A stretch of 64,000 nucleotides of DNA from Apteryx mantelli (GCF_036417845.1 NC_089980.1:134380516-134444515), one strand, 5' to 3'; shown: positions 1 to 17,340, numbered from the stretch's first letter. Numbers and translations: made by a program. The notes: generated by a model not told the origin, from the sequence alone.

Positions 1-1772
1 TCTTCACCGGCGGCCGAGACTTGGGCATCAATTCGCTGGTTGCCCTCCGCCATTATTCCCGGCAGCCCTGAATGGCTGCGGATATGCGTGCACCAGAATG
101 GCTGAACGCGAGAATTTAAATGGCCGCCTGCTTGTATCAACAACGCCTGAATCTTGGGGTTAGCGGTCTGCCCGATAAGAGCAGAGTGCAGTCTTTGTAG
201 CACACCCGCCACATATAGTGAGTCAACTATAAGGTTAATAGGTTCCTCTGCAAAGTCCTTCAACGCGAGTACAGCTGCCATGAGTTCTAAAACTTGCACG
301 GAGTGCTCGGTGGCACCTTGCACGATCTTTCGAGCCCACTCTCCTCGTACGTTTACGTATGCGTATCCGTACTTCTTTGTTCAACCGCTAGCATCTGTAA
401 AAACGGACTTCGCGTTTCGGAGGGGGCCATCCGCCAGTATTTTCCTTTCCTCGAGCATCAGCTGCGTGTGCAGCAGTGGGTGCTTTGGATAGTGATTGTC
501 AAGGGGAACCCCGCCCGTCGCCAGGGCTAACGAAACGCTCTGTTGGGCCCACTCGGATACGAGATCCAAGGAGACCAGGGGCAGAATGATTCGTGAGGGC
601 TCCTTCCCTGATATGATGCGGACGCGCTGTCTTGTTTTTAGTAACAGTTCTCCCACAGCGTCTTTCCTGGGCATAATCACTGTGCGTGGCCGGACTGGCG
701 AAAACACCCACTCCAGGATCGTGAGCTGATTTGTCTCGTTTGTTTGACCAATTATGCCAACCACCTCCTGTTGTTTATTGTAGCACACTATGTCAATGGG
801 TTTCATAGGGTCATAGCGATAGGCTTGCACATTTCCAAGCTTCCTTTCGATGTTAATCATGGCTTCCTGCGCCAGAGGGGACAACGTTCTTGCTTCTCCG
901 GGGTTCTTGCTATCCTTAAGTAAATTCACCAGCGGTTGAATTTCCTCATTGGTAATGCCGCAGTAAGTGCGGATCCATTGAATGTCCCCAAGAAGTTTCT
1001 GTACATCGTTCACGTTTGCGACCTCTCGCGTGATCGAGGTTTTCATTGGATAGACTCAGGTCTCGGTTACGACCATACCAAGATGGTTCCAAGGTGCGTG
1101 TTGCTGGACCTTCTCAGGGGTGACGGTAAGACCCCAGGCCTGGAGCTGTTGACTCAATTCCCGTTGACTCTCTCCCAGCAGCGGGGTTTCTGTCGCGACT
1201 AATATATCGTCCATGTAGTGGTATACTATAGCCTTGGGATGTCTCCTCTTCCAGGGTTCTAAGGCTCGGTCTACATACCATTGACATATCGTGGGGGAGT
1301 TTTTCATACCCTGGGGTAGAACTACCCACTGATAGCGTCTCGAAGGGCCAGATCAATTTATTGTTGGCACCGAGAAGGCAAAGCGTTTGGAGTCTTTCGG
1401 ATGTAGGGGGATGCTAAAGAAACAGTCTTTCAGGTCAATTACCAGCAGACTCCATTCCCGCGGGAGCATGGTAGGTGATGGCAGTCCTGGTTGCAACGCT
1501 CCCATATCTTCCATTGTCGCGTTCACAGCTCGCAGATCGTGTAGCAGTCTCCATTTTCCTGACTTTTTCTGTATGGTGAAGATAGGTGTGTTCCATGGGC
1601 TGGTTGAAGGTTGAATATGCCCCAACTGTAGCTGTTCTTCTACCAATTTGTCAAGTTCCCTTAGCTTCTCCTTTTGTAGCGGCCACTGTTCGACCCACAC
1701 CGGTTCATCATTTTTCCATGTGATTTTCAGCGTGGGCGGAGAAGTGTCAGCAGCGGCCATCACTAAAAAGGG
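1..1772 (-). pseudogene. pol: Retroviral Pol (reverse transcriptase and RNase H), three in-frame TGA stops, truncated at the window edge
   Basis: Pol copies viral RNA into DNA and integrates it. The whole stretch from the pro-pol slip to base 1 stays in one frame with no insertion or deletion. It is broken only by TGA at 1353-1355, 1056-1058 and 381-383. Reverse transcriptase motif A (VIDLKDCFF) lies near 1430 and the YMDD box at 1206-1217. The thumb and connection region runs from about 1050 to 420. RNase H begins at FTDASG near 390, where a TGA directly follows the GGT. Beyond it the other catalytic acids are visible in VLELMA, IVDSLY and RIDAQ. Integrase lies off the left edge. TGA-only damage is what methyl-CpG decay commonly produces, but programmed recoding is not excluded by the sequence. 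Confidence 0.92.
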
Positions 1773-2572
1773 CACGAGAGGACTAGCCCCCACTGGGACA
1801 AGAGGTCCCGGCCCAAGATCCAGAGAGGGGTATCCATTACGTGTGGTGCTACCACACCTAAATGACCTTCCTCGTCGCAGATCTCCACAAGTCTCGCACT
1901 TCTCCAGGTAGGGGCTGAACCGCCAATCCCCTGTACCGCAGTGGTGCTATCTACTAACGCCCAAGCGGCCGGCCAGGAGGCGCGAGGTATTATGGTGACA
2001 TCGGAACCCGTATCCATCATCATCTCGGCTCTCAGGTGATTTGTTCCGTCTGGGGAGGTAATGATGACCTTTCGAGTGGGTCTAGCCGAGGACACAGTGG
2101 TCGAGAACAGGGCCAGGGGCGTCCCCGTAGAGCCGAAACCTCGCCTTTGATCATCTTCGCCGGCCAGGGGGACTGCAGACTTGAAGGGGATCAGCTGGGC
2201 AATTTTGCTTTTCGCTGGTATTGTAACTGGGGGACAGAAGACCTTCAGCATGATTTTTATAGGTCCACGGTAGTCGGCGTCGATGCATCCAGGGAGAACG
2301 AAAATACCCTGTCTAGAGGCAGATGATCGTCCTATCAGCAAGGCCGACAGCCCCCCTCCCAAGGGGCCACAAACGTCCGAATCCACCAAGTGGACCTGCT
2401 CAGTGGCAATGCTTACTGGTTCTGCCAGGGCCAGATCGATTCCGGCGCTCCCTCTTGTGGCTGCGTGGCGTTCGAAGAGGCAACCGTGGGATATTTCTTC
2501 GCCGCGTCCCAGGCGCGGCTGTTCCAGTTTCCCGACAACGGGGTGCCATTTTTCTTGAATTTTGACCGGCAC
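1763..2572 (-). CDS. pro: Retroviral dUTPase-protease (pro frame, open)
   Basis: This frame is -1 relative to gag and would be translated after the slip at 2527-2533; the ATG at 2572 need not be used. Residues below count from that ATG. A dUTPase domain covers about 40-150, with the family motifs GSAGIDL near 41, GRSSASRQG near 81, GCIDADYRG near 95, IAQLIPF near 124 and GFGSTG near 145. It hydrolyses dUTP and so limits uracil in viral DNA. The aspartic protease follows: catalytic DTGSD near 187, flap GIGG near 215 and GRDLL near 254. All expected active-site motifs are present and no stop interrupts the frame. dUTPase upstream of protease in its own frame is a betaretrovirus trait. The frame ends in TAG immediately after a second slippery site leading into pol. 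Confidence 0.92.
   Translation of the reverse strand: MPVKIQEKWHPVVGKLEQPRLGRGEEISHGCLFERHAATRGSAGIDLALAEPVSIATEQVHLVDSDVCGPLGGGLSALLIGRSSASRQGIFVLPGCIDADYRGPIKIMLKVFCPPVTIPAKSKIAQLIPFKSAVPLAGEDDQRRGFGSTGTPLALFSTTVSSARPTRKVIITSPDGTNHLRAEMMMDTGSDVTIIPRASWPAAWALVDSTTAVQGIGGSAPTWRSARLVEICDEEGHLGVVAPHVMDTPLWILGRDLLSQWGLVLSCPF
1766..1772 (-). promoter_or_regulatory. pro-pol -1 frameshift slippery heptamer CCCTTTT
   Basis: CCCTTTT on the minus strand is in the X-XXY-YYZ register of the pro codons CCT and TTT, and the pro stop TAG (1763-1765) follows at once. A -1 slip places ribosomes in the open pol frame. No equally convincing downstream fold was found. Confidence 0.65.
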
Positions 2573-4527
2573 TCGCTTGTCCGGTGCCCAAGCTTGTCAC
2601 AACGCTGGCAGGTAACTCTCCCAGGGTTGTCCTTAGCCAGCCGTCTGTGGGGGCAATGTCTCTTCCAATGTCCAGGTTGGCCGCAGGTGTAGCAGTTCTC
2701 TGTCCTGCGGCCGCCCCCTCCTTGTGTAGGGCCCTGTTTTAGAGCCACAGCCAACGCGGTAGCATGGATCTTTGCTCTTTGTTTTTCTACCTCCATGGGC
2801 GCTCGGGAGCAGATCTCCACCATTTGGAGCAATGTCGCTCCCGGAGGCAATGTGGCGAGCAGTTTTGTGCAGGTTGGATTGGCGTTCTGCGTGGCGATCT
2901 CCTTGACCATGATTGCTTTCATGTCCTGTGGTATGTTCGGGGCCGCATCAACGGCTTCCTTAAGTCTGTCCATGAACTGCAGGAACGGTTGGTCTTCCGC
3001 CTGCCTTATTGACAGGTAAGGCGGATTGGCCTTCCCTATTTGGGGCAGTGCGGCAAATGCCTCCAAGGCAGCGTTTTTTGACTGCATTAGGACTCGGGGA
3101 TGCAGTGCCGCCTGTCGAGCGGGGTCCCTAAAAGCCCCGTTGCCCATCAGCATGTCCAAAGACGTCATACGTAACGGGTCGTCTGCCGGTAAGTCCAAAT
3201 TGGATAGTTGGCACTGATCAAGCAGTTCCTGCCACTTATTCAAAAACACCAGCAAAGAGGGGGGCCCCAGAATCAGTTCGGCAAGGGCGCGGATGTCGCT
3301 CGGCACCAGGTTTTGATATTTCACCAGGGCTCTCAGCTGCGCTTGCACCTGGTGGTTGTTTATCCCGTACTGCATTACCAGCTGTTGCAGCTTTGTTACC
3401 ACATGCCAATCCAGAGGCTCCCACCTCGTCTGTCCCTGCCCCGTGGTCACCACCGGGGCTACTATAGGGAAAAACTGCATGTCCCCAACCAGTTCAGCAT
3501 TCTGAATGATCCCGCGCCACCTTTTTGCCATGTCAAAGTCAGGGTCCCTAGGTGGCAGGGCTTTCTCTGGTGCTCTCGGTAAACGGTCCAAAATCATTCG
3601 ATACTCCTTTTGTGTTAAAGGGGTTTTTTTCCAGGCTTGCAGATGTTGCTCCGCCTGCTCAAGGGACCACGTCCCGTTGAGCACGTTGGTAATCACCCAG
3701 TCTCTGGGGGCGGTCTCTTGGTTCTCCTGGTGTCTGCCGGCAGGATCCCCGGAGAACCGTTCCTCAACCGCTTTCAGGCCATCCACAATGGCCTGATGCA
3801 CCTTCTTATATGCCTCCTTCACATGCGCCTTTTTCGACCCCCTATCCAGCCTCCTCATTTCCTCCAACAGTTCCTCCATTTTCTTTGAATATTCAGTCAG
3901 ATCAACACTTTCCTCCCCAGGTAATGGCACAGCGGCCGGATCCACTTCCATGGGGGGAGTGGACGGCTCAGGGGGGGCGGCAAAGGCGTCAGCAACGTCC
4001 CCTTTCTTGTACGGTGGCAAGTCCTCATATCCTGTGCCAGTCCCCCAAGCCTCCCGCTCTAGCTTAGAGAGAGGTGCCGCGCATGGCGGGGAGGGCTCGT
4101 CTATCACCGAGGGCCCCCCCGAGGATGGTGTATCAAAGACGGGCACCGCGCACTCCGCTCCCTCGTCCTCATTCCCCGGCGAAAGTGCCGCCGCAGGGGG
4201 CTCCGCCTGCAGTGCCCTCCGTATGGCGGCGGTCGCCTGTGCCTCCCCGTGCAGCTGTTCGATCATGAGCCGCACCTCTCGATATGTTTTGGCCAGATGC
4301 CTGGCCTCTTTTTCTCCGTTTTGGATGGATTCCCACAGTTCCTTCCCAACCTCCTTCCAGGCTTCCGCGCTAAAGGCCTGGCTGGACTCCCGTAACAAAC
4401 CGCGCCGCCTTCCCCACCACAGCAAGTCCACCAGCGCCTGGCGCTCCACCTGTCGCTCTGTTTGTGCCGCCACTTGTAACAGTTTCTCCAACGTGGCCTT
4501 TTCTACTGCTGATACAGCGCTCCCCAT
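2413..4527 (-). CDS. gag: Retroviral Gag polyprotein (open, 704 codons)
   Basis: Gag builds the virion core. The frame opens about 190 bases after the primer-binding site and is uninterrupted. The N-terminus begins MGSAVS, a plausible myristoylation signal for matrix. A proline- and acid-rich stretch covers about residues 108-210 and a charged, possibly coiled-coil stretch about 210-250. Capsid probably starts near residue 354. The major homology region lies at about 507-527 and is recognisable by IRQAEDQPF followed by FMDRL; it has alanine where most families have the conserved glycine. Nucleocapsid has two CCHC zinc knuckles at about 612-625 and 640-653. No clear PTAP or PPxY late motif was seen (an LPPY lies near residue 170). 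The end overlaps pro, and a slippery site before the stop moves ribosomes into pro. Confidence 0.93.
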   Translation of the reverse strand: MGSAVSAVEKATLEKLLQVAAQTERQVERQALVDLLWWGRRRGLLRESSQAFSAEAWKEVGKELWESIQNGEKEARHLAKTYREVRLMIEQLHGEAQATAAIRRALQAEPPAAALSPGNEDEGAECAVPVFDTPSSGGPSVIDEPSPPCAAPLSKLEREAWGTGTGYEDLPPYKKGDVADAFAAPPEPSTPPMEVDPAAVPLPGEESVDLTEYSKKMEELLEEMRRLDRGSKKAHVKEAYKKVHQAIVDGLKAVEERFSGDPAGRHQENQETAPRDWVITNVLNGTWSLEQAEQHLQAWKKTPLTQKEYRMILDRLPRAPEKALPPRDPDFDMAKRWRGIIQNAELVGDMQFFPIVAPVVTTGQGQTRWEPLDWHVVTKLQQLVMQYGINNHQVQAQLRALVKYQNLVPSDIRALAELILGPPSLLVFLNKWQELLDQCQLSNLDLPADDPLRMTSLDMLMGNGAFRDPARQAALHPRVLMQSKNAALEAFAALPQIGKANPPYLSIRQAEDQPFLQFMDRLKEAVDAAPNIPQDMKAIMVKEIATQNANPTCTKLLATLPPGATLLQMVEICSRAPMEVEKQRAKIHATALAVALKQGPTQGGGGRRTENCYTCGQPGHWKRHCPHRRLAKDNPGRVTCQRCDKLGHRTSECRSKFKKNGTPLSGNWNSRAWDAAKKYPTVASSNATQPQEGAPESIWPWQNQ
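2487..2519 (-). other. Predicted H-type pseudoknot stimulating gag-pro frameshifting
   Basis: Seven bases past the slippery heptamer, GCCGCG (2514-2519) can pair with CGCGGC (2501-2506) around the loop CCTGGGA. TGGGA in that loop is complementary to TCCCA at 2487-2491, which would make the second stem. Spacer, stem order and loop sizes fit a retroviral frameshift pseudoknot. The fold was drawn by hand, with no energy calculation. Confidence 0.6.
2527..2533 (-). promoter_or_regulatory. gag-pro -1 frameshift slippery heptamer GGGAAAC
   Basis: Minus-strand GGGAAAC is in the correct X-XXY-YYZ register with the gag codons GGA and AAC, and it lies inside the gag-pro overlap. The same heptamer is the gag-pro site I recall for Mason-Pfizer monkey virus. 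A hairpin, and probably a pseudoknot, follows after seven bases (2487-2519). Confidence 0.8.
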
Positions 4528-4532
4528 ACCGC

Positions 4533-4714
4533 CCGCCGCCTCACAAGGGCGCCTGACTCACCGGTCAGAAGAGATGCGTCGCGACGACTTTTCCTTTTCT
4601 CCCGTCTTTCTTCGGACGGCCAGGCTCGTTTTTCTTTCCCCAGGCACGAGCCTCCCAGGCGGTATCCACTCCCGTTGCTCGAACTCTTAGCAAAGCCGGC
4701 TTCTCCTTCTCGGT
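4533..4714 (-). other. Retroviral leader between primer-binding site and gag
   Basis: About 180 bases that in a retrovirus hold the packaging signal and major splice donor. I could not single out either element with confidence. Confidence 0.5.
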
Positions 4715-4732
4715 ATCACGTCGGGGTCACCA
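4715..4732 (-). other. Retroviral primer-binding site for tRNA-Trp
   Basis: The 18 bases TGGTGACCCCGACGTGAT on the minus strand are, as I recall it, the exact complement of the 3' end of vertebrate tRNA-Trp, CCA included. They start two bases inside the LTR edge, the normal position. tRNA-Trp primes reverse transcription in the avian sarcoma-leukosis group; classical betaretroviruses use tRNA-Lys. Confidence 0.92.
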
Positions 4733-4801
4733 GATGTCGCGGTCCGCGGGAGTAACGGGAAAGAATCATACGCATTCACAGAATGCAGGTTCAATTCCAT
4801 C

Positions 4802-4807
4802 TTTATT
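4802..4807 (-). terminator. LTR polyadenylation signal AATAAA
   Basis: AATAAA on the minus strand, 15 bases past the TATA box. Its position immediately before the expected cap site matches the short-R plan of avian alpharetrovirus LTRs; in the 3' LTR copy it would serve 3'-end formation. Confidence 0.55.
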
Positions 4808-4822
4808 CAGCAATTTGCCTAT

Positions 4823-4828
4823 TTTATA
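4823..4828 (-). promoter_or_regulatory. LTR TATA box
   Basis: TATAAA on the minus strand within the LTR. It would direct transcription leftwards into gag, away from XKR5. Assignment rests on the motif and its spacing to the LTR end and primer-binding site. Confidence 0.65.
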
Positions 4829-5145
4829 AGTACAGGTATTCGGCGCCTTGACCCTTGATTGGTGGTTCATACAGATTATGTCACAGGTAGCCAATCATGG
4901 CACCGATCACGCACGCAGCGGTCATGCCTTGTACCTTGCTGCTTGTTTAGCAAAGCTGTCTAGCCCTTAACCTTGGTTCCCACTGGCTTCTGCTAGTTTA
5001 TCTGTACTTTCTCAGGATGTCTCATTCTTTCAGGATGTATCATTCCCAGCTGGACCAGCGTGTCCTTGGGTACATTTGTCTGAGACTCCTGTTGCTTGCT
5101 ACTTGCAACTTTCCACCAGTTTAACCCTGTCATGACCCTCCACAG

Positions 5146-5462
5146 ATGAGCTTCTGCAAATGCATAATGTGGAAGGTTTGGGGGATGAGCTTCTGCAAAT
5201 GCACGATAACGTGGAAGGTTTGGGGATGAACTTCTGCAAGTGCATAACGTGGAAGGTTTGGGGGATGAGCTTCTGCAAATGCACGATAACGTGGAAGGTT
5301 TGGGGATGAACTTCTGCAAGTGCATAACGTGGAAGGTTTGGGGATGAGCTTCTGCAAGCACACGATAACCTGGAAGGTTTTGGGATGAACTTCTGCAAAT
5401 GCACGCTAACCTGGAAGACTTCGGGACGAACTCCAAGCGCACGGTAGCCTGGACGGTCTCGG
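5146..5462 (+). repeat. Minisatellite, eight units of 37-41 bp
   Basis: Units begin ATGAGCTTCTGCAA or ATGAACTTCTGCAA and end in GTGGAAGGTTTGGGG or a variant. Unit starts are 5146, 5185, 5226, 5265, 5306, 5344, 5385 and 5426. Units 1-6 alternate between about 39 and 41 bp, giving a period of about 80 bp, so the array probably grew by copying dimers. Units decay towards XKR5, and the last is the most diverged. Unit length is not a multiple of three, and the open frames across it are incidental. The array lies directly between the retroviral LTR and the XKR5 CpG-rich promoter. Confidence 0.93.
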
Positions 5463-5746
5463 ATGGTGCAGGCCAGCGTCGGTCCATGGCGATGCACCCA
5501 CGGGCCGAGGCTGAGGTTGTCCCCCCCATCCCCCCCCCCCGGGGGGCTGCCTGGTGCAGGCAGCCGCGGTGCTAAACCCCCGAGCAGGGGAAGCGCCGGG
5601 TCCTGCCCGCTTCTGCCCCATCCCAGTGCAGAGGCGGGCACGGAAGCAGCCCGGCCCCGGCGCCCGCCCAGGGGCAGGGCGCCCGCTCGCCCTCCTCTTC
5701 CTCCTCCTCTTCCTCCCCCCCCCCACCGCGGGAAGGGGCGCGCAGG

Positions 5747-13700
<7,954 letters not shown>

Positions 13701-14420
13701 CCGGTAAATCACTGCACCACCTCCCAGGATCAGCACTGGAGCAACTACCTCTGTCATCAAGGTACGGCAAGAGGGAGCAGGACGCTTCCCCTGCCCATGA
13801 AGACTGTCCCGTGCCACCAGGCAGATGCGGTCCTTCATCGCTAGGAAATTTCCTTTTGTCCCACCGCACCTTCTCCTTGCCGTTTTAGAGAGGCTCAAAG
13901 GTTAGAATAGGCATCTTAAAGTCCATATTTAGCTATTTATTGAACTTATTTATATAACAATCCTGCTAGGCAGCTGGAGCACTCTGCCTTTTATATATTT
14001 GTGACAATGTCTTGAAACACATCCTTTAACAAGTGCCTTGTACGAGCCACCAGTCTGTCTCCAGCTTGGAGATGTGGCTGCTGTCTCCACTTCCCCTTGG
14101 TGGCAGGGAGAATGGCCAAAGCAAGAGTCTTTTCAGGTTAAATAAGTGCCTAAGACAAAAAAATCATGAGTTTCCTCTCAGATGGAGGGTTGCCTTCTTT
14201 GTGAGCAGAACAAGTCCTAAGGCAAGGCTCAGCAGCTTTTGATTTATGAAACCCCACCAGGTTCATCTCGAGAACATTACCAATCCATTTGCTAGGGCCA
14301 AATAGGAGCCCAGACCCTCTTTACACTGCAAACTACAGCCTCAGGATGCCAAATTATTTAAAAAGGCTATGTCATGCTTGCTTGTTCACAGTCCCACTTC
14401 CTAAAGTTAATCACAGGTAA

Positions 14421-14426
14421 AATAAA
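14421..14426 (+). terminator. Candidate XKR5 polyadenylation signal AATAAA
   Basis: First clear AATAAA downstream of the XKR5 stop, giving a 3' UTR of about 730 bases (13701 to about 14445). Only the hexamer supports it; the transcript could end elsewhere. Confidence 0.35.
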
Positions 14427-14445
14427 TGTCCCCTGACACATGGCC

Positions 14446-16820
14446 CCTCCTGGGCTCGAGCATTTGGTGAAGAAGGATGCTCCATCAGTAGCAGCTAGGT
14501 TAGAACAGGAACATCAGATAGGTCCTGAGAGAACTGGGCTGAGATTTTTATGATAATTGTTTTAAACTTGATCAGAGGAAAGAAATATTCAGCCTATTTA
14601 TTCTGACCCAAATTTTGGACAATTTCCTCATTAGAAATTTTTTTAACAAGGCATCCTGGAATTGAGTAAGCTCTTGGGTCCCAGCTGATGCACATCTGGC
14701 GGAGTCCTCCAGCTGTTCTGCTGGCAGCGCTGCTGTCCCCCTGAGGGCTGCACTCTGCTGGTGCCAAGGGGCAATGAAAACTGGGAGGAAGGACAGGCAT
14801 GCGATGAATTATTTTTAAAAAAACAAAAAACACAACTGCTATTTAGCATTCACTGCTCAGAAGTGACCCAAGCAGACACGTTTCGTCAAGCTGATTTGCG
14901 CACTGAAAAACATATTGGCTGGTGCTACTTTCGCAGTGAAGCTACTTTCCAGCGTGACTAAAACTCTGTACTGTATCTCCATTACAACTCCAGCACGGCT
15001 GCGTTTCGGCTGTGCTTTGCAGGGAGGAAAAAATTGCACTGACTTGTTTTAGGCTCCTCGCTATGTGCATGCTTGCTGCATCGCGCAGAAGGCAGCGGAG
15101 CTGAGGTTTTTATTCAGCGTGGGTTTTTTTAATCTTTGATAATACGTAACTACTGCTTTAAAAAGCAAACCGACCTTTGCTGTGTCTGTGTCTCGTGTCG
15201 GGGTACTCAAGGGCTGAAATGTTAAGCGTACAGAAGTCCTCTCTGGACATTGCTATAGGGGGTGTTGGACCTCACTCTCCCGCTGTTTTGCAAGTAAGCC
15301 CCTGCACAGCTTCCTGACCTGCACTTTTGCAACTCCATTTTTCTGTTTTCTTAGATTTTTATCATTATATAAACCACGATCCCCTTGGTGCGGTGGTCCT
15401 GTTGTTCCAGTGCTGGGCAAGGCCAGCGTGGGATGCTTGCAACGGCTGGGAATTGGGCATGGAAGTCATCGGGGTGGGGGCACAACATAGCTCCTCACCT
15501 TGTCCTGCCGATTAGATATTACACATCGGTAGCATGAGGACTGCTACCCTCGCAGGGTGGAATAAGACCTTCCAGATTGGGTAAGTTTGATTGCTATGGG
15601 CCATAGAAAGGGAGAAATCCGTGTTGGGGCGAGACGCAGCCCGAGAAAAGACAGAGGGAGGCAACTCCTGCTTCTTCCCGTGTTCTGCTGGGTCTGAACG
15701 TGGCAGTGACCGATTTTATGTCGTGCAGATGCTGACAGCCCACAGTGAGTTTAATGAGCACCTGAGAAAGTGGAGCATGCAGCTGGTCTTGTTGGTCTTC
15801 AACACGGTGGTGGTGTCCCCTGTTAGGTGGGATCCGGATGCGCAGTGGCTCATGACACAGCTAAGGAAGAGCAGAGCAGGGATCACGGACAAGCTGGGAT
15901 GTTGGCAGCGCTTTGGGAGCCGGGCAGCTGCTCACCCCATCCCCAAACCAGGACCAGACGAGGACTAGGATGGTAAAATCCTTTCCCTCCCAGAATCGTT
16001 CTCCCCTTCGTAATCCCAGAGCCTTTAGGCTGGAGCGACCCCATGAAAGGGTCGGGAGGGTGGTATCACCTTAATGCTGACCTCAGCAACCTGCCCGATA
16101 ATATGCACGTGATTAATACAGCTTTGACTGAGAGGTCTGATTTTAGTTATGCTGCTTTGGTTATACTGCTCTAAAACGCTAACATTGCAAAAATCATTGA
16201 AAATGTATACTGAATTAAGACCAGGAATTTTGAGCATGTGCTGCAGATAGTAGGGCCCATAACATCTGAAATCCAACGGGTAGGAAAACAACCCACCAAC
16301 CCAAGGATTGTAGTGCATGGCAGTAGCAGGGACATTGTTCACGATAGGAACCTCTCCTTGGACCGTCTCCTCCGGCTGCAGCAATTTTGGGCTAGGCTCT
16401 GCACCCTGCAGTTGTAATCCCAGGTATCGCGATCATTTTGGTGGTTGAGCTGACGACAAAAATCAAATGTTTAATAGGTTGAGTGCTGGCTAGCCAAATT
16501 ATGGGCTGCCCTCAGATCTATGCATTTTATCATAAGGCAGGGTGAGGTAGGAAAAGCAAAAGCCCCCAGGAAGATCTGCTCTTTGGTCCTGATCAGGAGC
16601 CTTCAGACGCAGAACCATCCTTGCTGCGCTTGTGAGTGATAACTATATTTACCCCAGTAAATATAGGGTTGCTGTTGTTAACAGCAGACCACAGGCTTTG
16701 CACTAACTCAACAATTCAGGCTTCAGGACTTCACAGGAATTGTCTTGAGCAGTCATGGGTCTGTTTTTGCCATATCTGCAAAAATTGATAAGGGTCAGGA
16801 AATGGCTGGGAGGGCTATAT
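14446..16820. other. Intergenic, nothing recognised
   Basis: Open frames here (for example 15591-15968 + and 16025-16384 -) have no recognised family, no convincing splice context and a composition like their surroundings. No repeat family was assigned. Confidence 0.5.
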
Positions 16821-17340
16821 CCTACAGCTTCTCGCTCACTCTGCAATGGTATGGTTTAACCGTGCAAGGGAAAGGTCTAACAGAAATAGTCATTGTGCAA
16901 CTAGCCTGTGGACCAATAAGAAAAGAAAAAAAAAAATGGCCAGACTGTTTAAGAAAGTATAAAAATATATACTTTTGCGCACCCATTCCTGAGGAATCCG
17001 ATTCCCAGGGATTTCTTGGAGCACGTCCAAATGTACAGAGGGCCTGGGTGTGCGCCCAAGTGCTGCCGAGCCTGACATTTCTGACCCCCGAGGCGGTGAC
17101 TGGATACCCCTGATGGGTTGAGCGGTAAGTCTGAACGAGGGAAACCTCAGGCTCAGCTCCCCTGCCTGGGGGAAGCCTAGTTTCCCTGTGAGGGACAGCA
17201 CGAGAGGGTTATTGGTGCAGCCTGGTGGTTAGCATCCTGCTAGGGGATGTAGGGGTGAGGGTCTTCCTTCCCATATGCCCATGGGCTCAGAGATCCACTT
17301 GTCCTTGGGACAATGTGAAATCGAGACCTAATTAGCTGTT
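16821..17340 (+). mobile_element. Possible degraded solo LTR or promoter-like patch
   Basis: A CCAAT box (ACCAATAAG near 16912-16920) is followed about 40 bases later by a strong TATA-like GTATAAAAATATAT near 16956-16970, the spacing of a retroviral U3 promoter. No matching second LTR, clear TG/CA ends, target duplication or poly(A) signal was found, so the call is weak. Confidence 0.25.

Larger units (their letters stand above)
1..5144 (-). mobile_element. Endogenous retrovirus, 5' part (LTR-gag-dUTPase/pro-pol), truncated by the window edge
   Basis: Read on the minus strand this is a provirus in the order 5' LTR, tRNA-Trp primer-binding site, leader, gag, dUTPase-protease and pol. It runs off the left edge inside RNase H, so integrase, env and the 3' LTR are not visible. 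Gag, pro and pol occupy three frames, each -1 relative to the one before, and a dUTPase sits ahead of the protease; both are betaretrovirus (class II, ERVK-like) traits. The primer-binding site and the closely spaced TATA and AATAAA are alpharetrovirus-like. Gag and pro are open; pol carries three in-frame TGA codons. This suggests a fairly young insertion that can no longer make a full Pol by normal decoding. The outer LTR edge is uncertain (about 5107-5144) because the second LTR and target-site duplication cannot be compared. Confidence 0.93.
4735..5144 (-). repeat. 5' LTR of the endogenous retrovirus
   Basis: The inner end is well placed: on the minus strand the LTR finishes in CA at 4735-4736, two bases before the primer-binding site. 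On the minus strand a TATAAA lies at 4823-4828 and an AATAAA at 4802-4807, only 15 bases apart. The start of transcription expected about 25-30 bases after the TATA box falls near 4798, so the poly(A) signal would lie just upstream of a short R, as in avian leukosis-type LTRs. The outer end is a guess: a TGTGG start at 5144, where the minisatellite begins, is one possibility and a TGCAAG start near 5107 is another. Confidence 0.75.

Noticed and set aside
1308-1356. Frameshift suspected between the two reverse transcriptase open frames
   Set aside because: Both sides are in the same frame and the break is a single TGA at 1353-1355.
15591-15968. Open frame of 125 codons in the XKR5-TRAM2 gap
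   Set aside because: No recognisable domain, no splice or promoter context.
16025-16384. Open frame of 119 codons on the minus strand
   Set aside because: Somewhat protein-like composition but no family recognised and nothing around it to support a gene.
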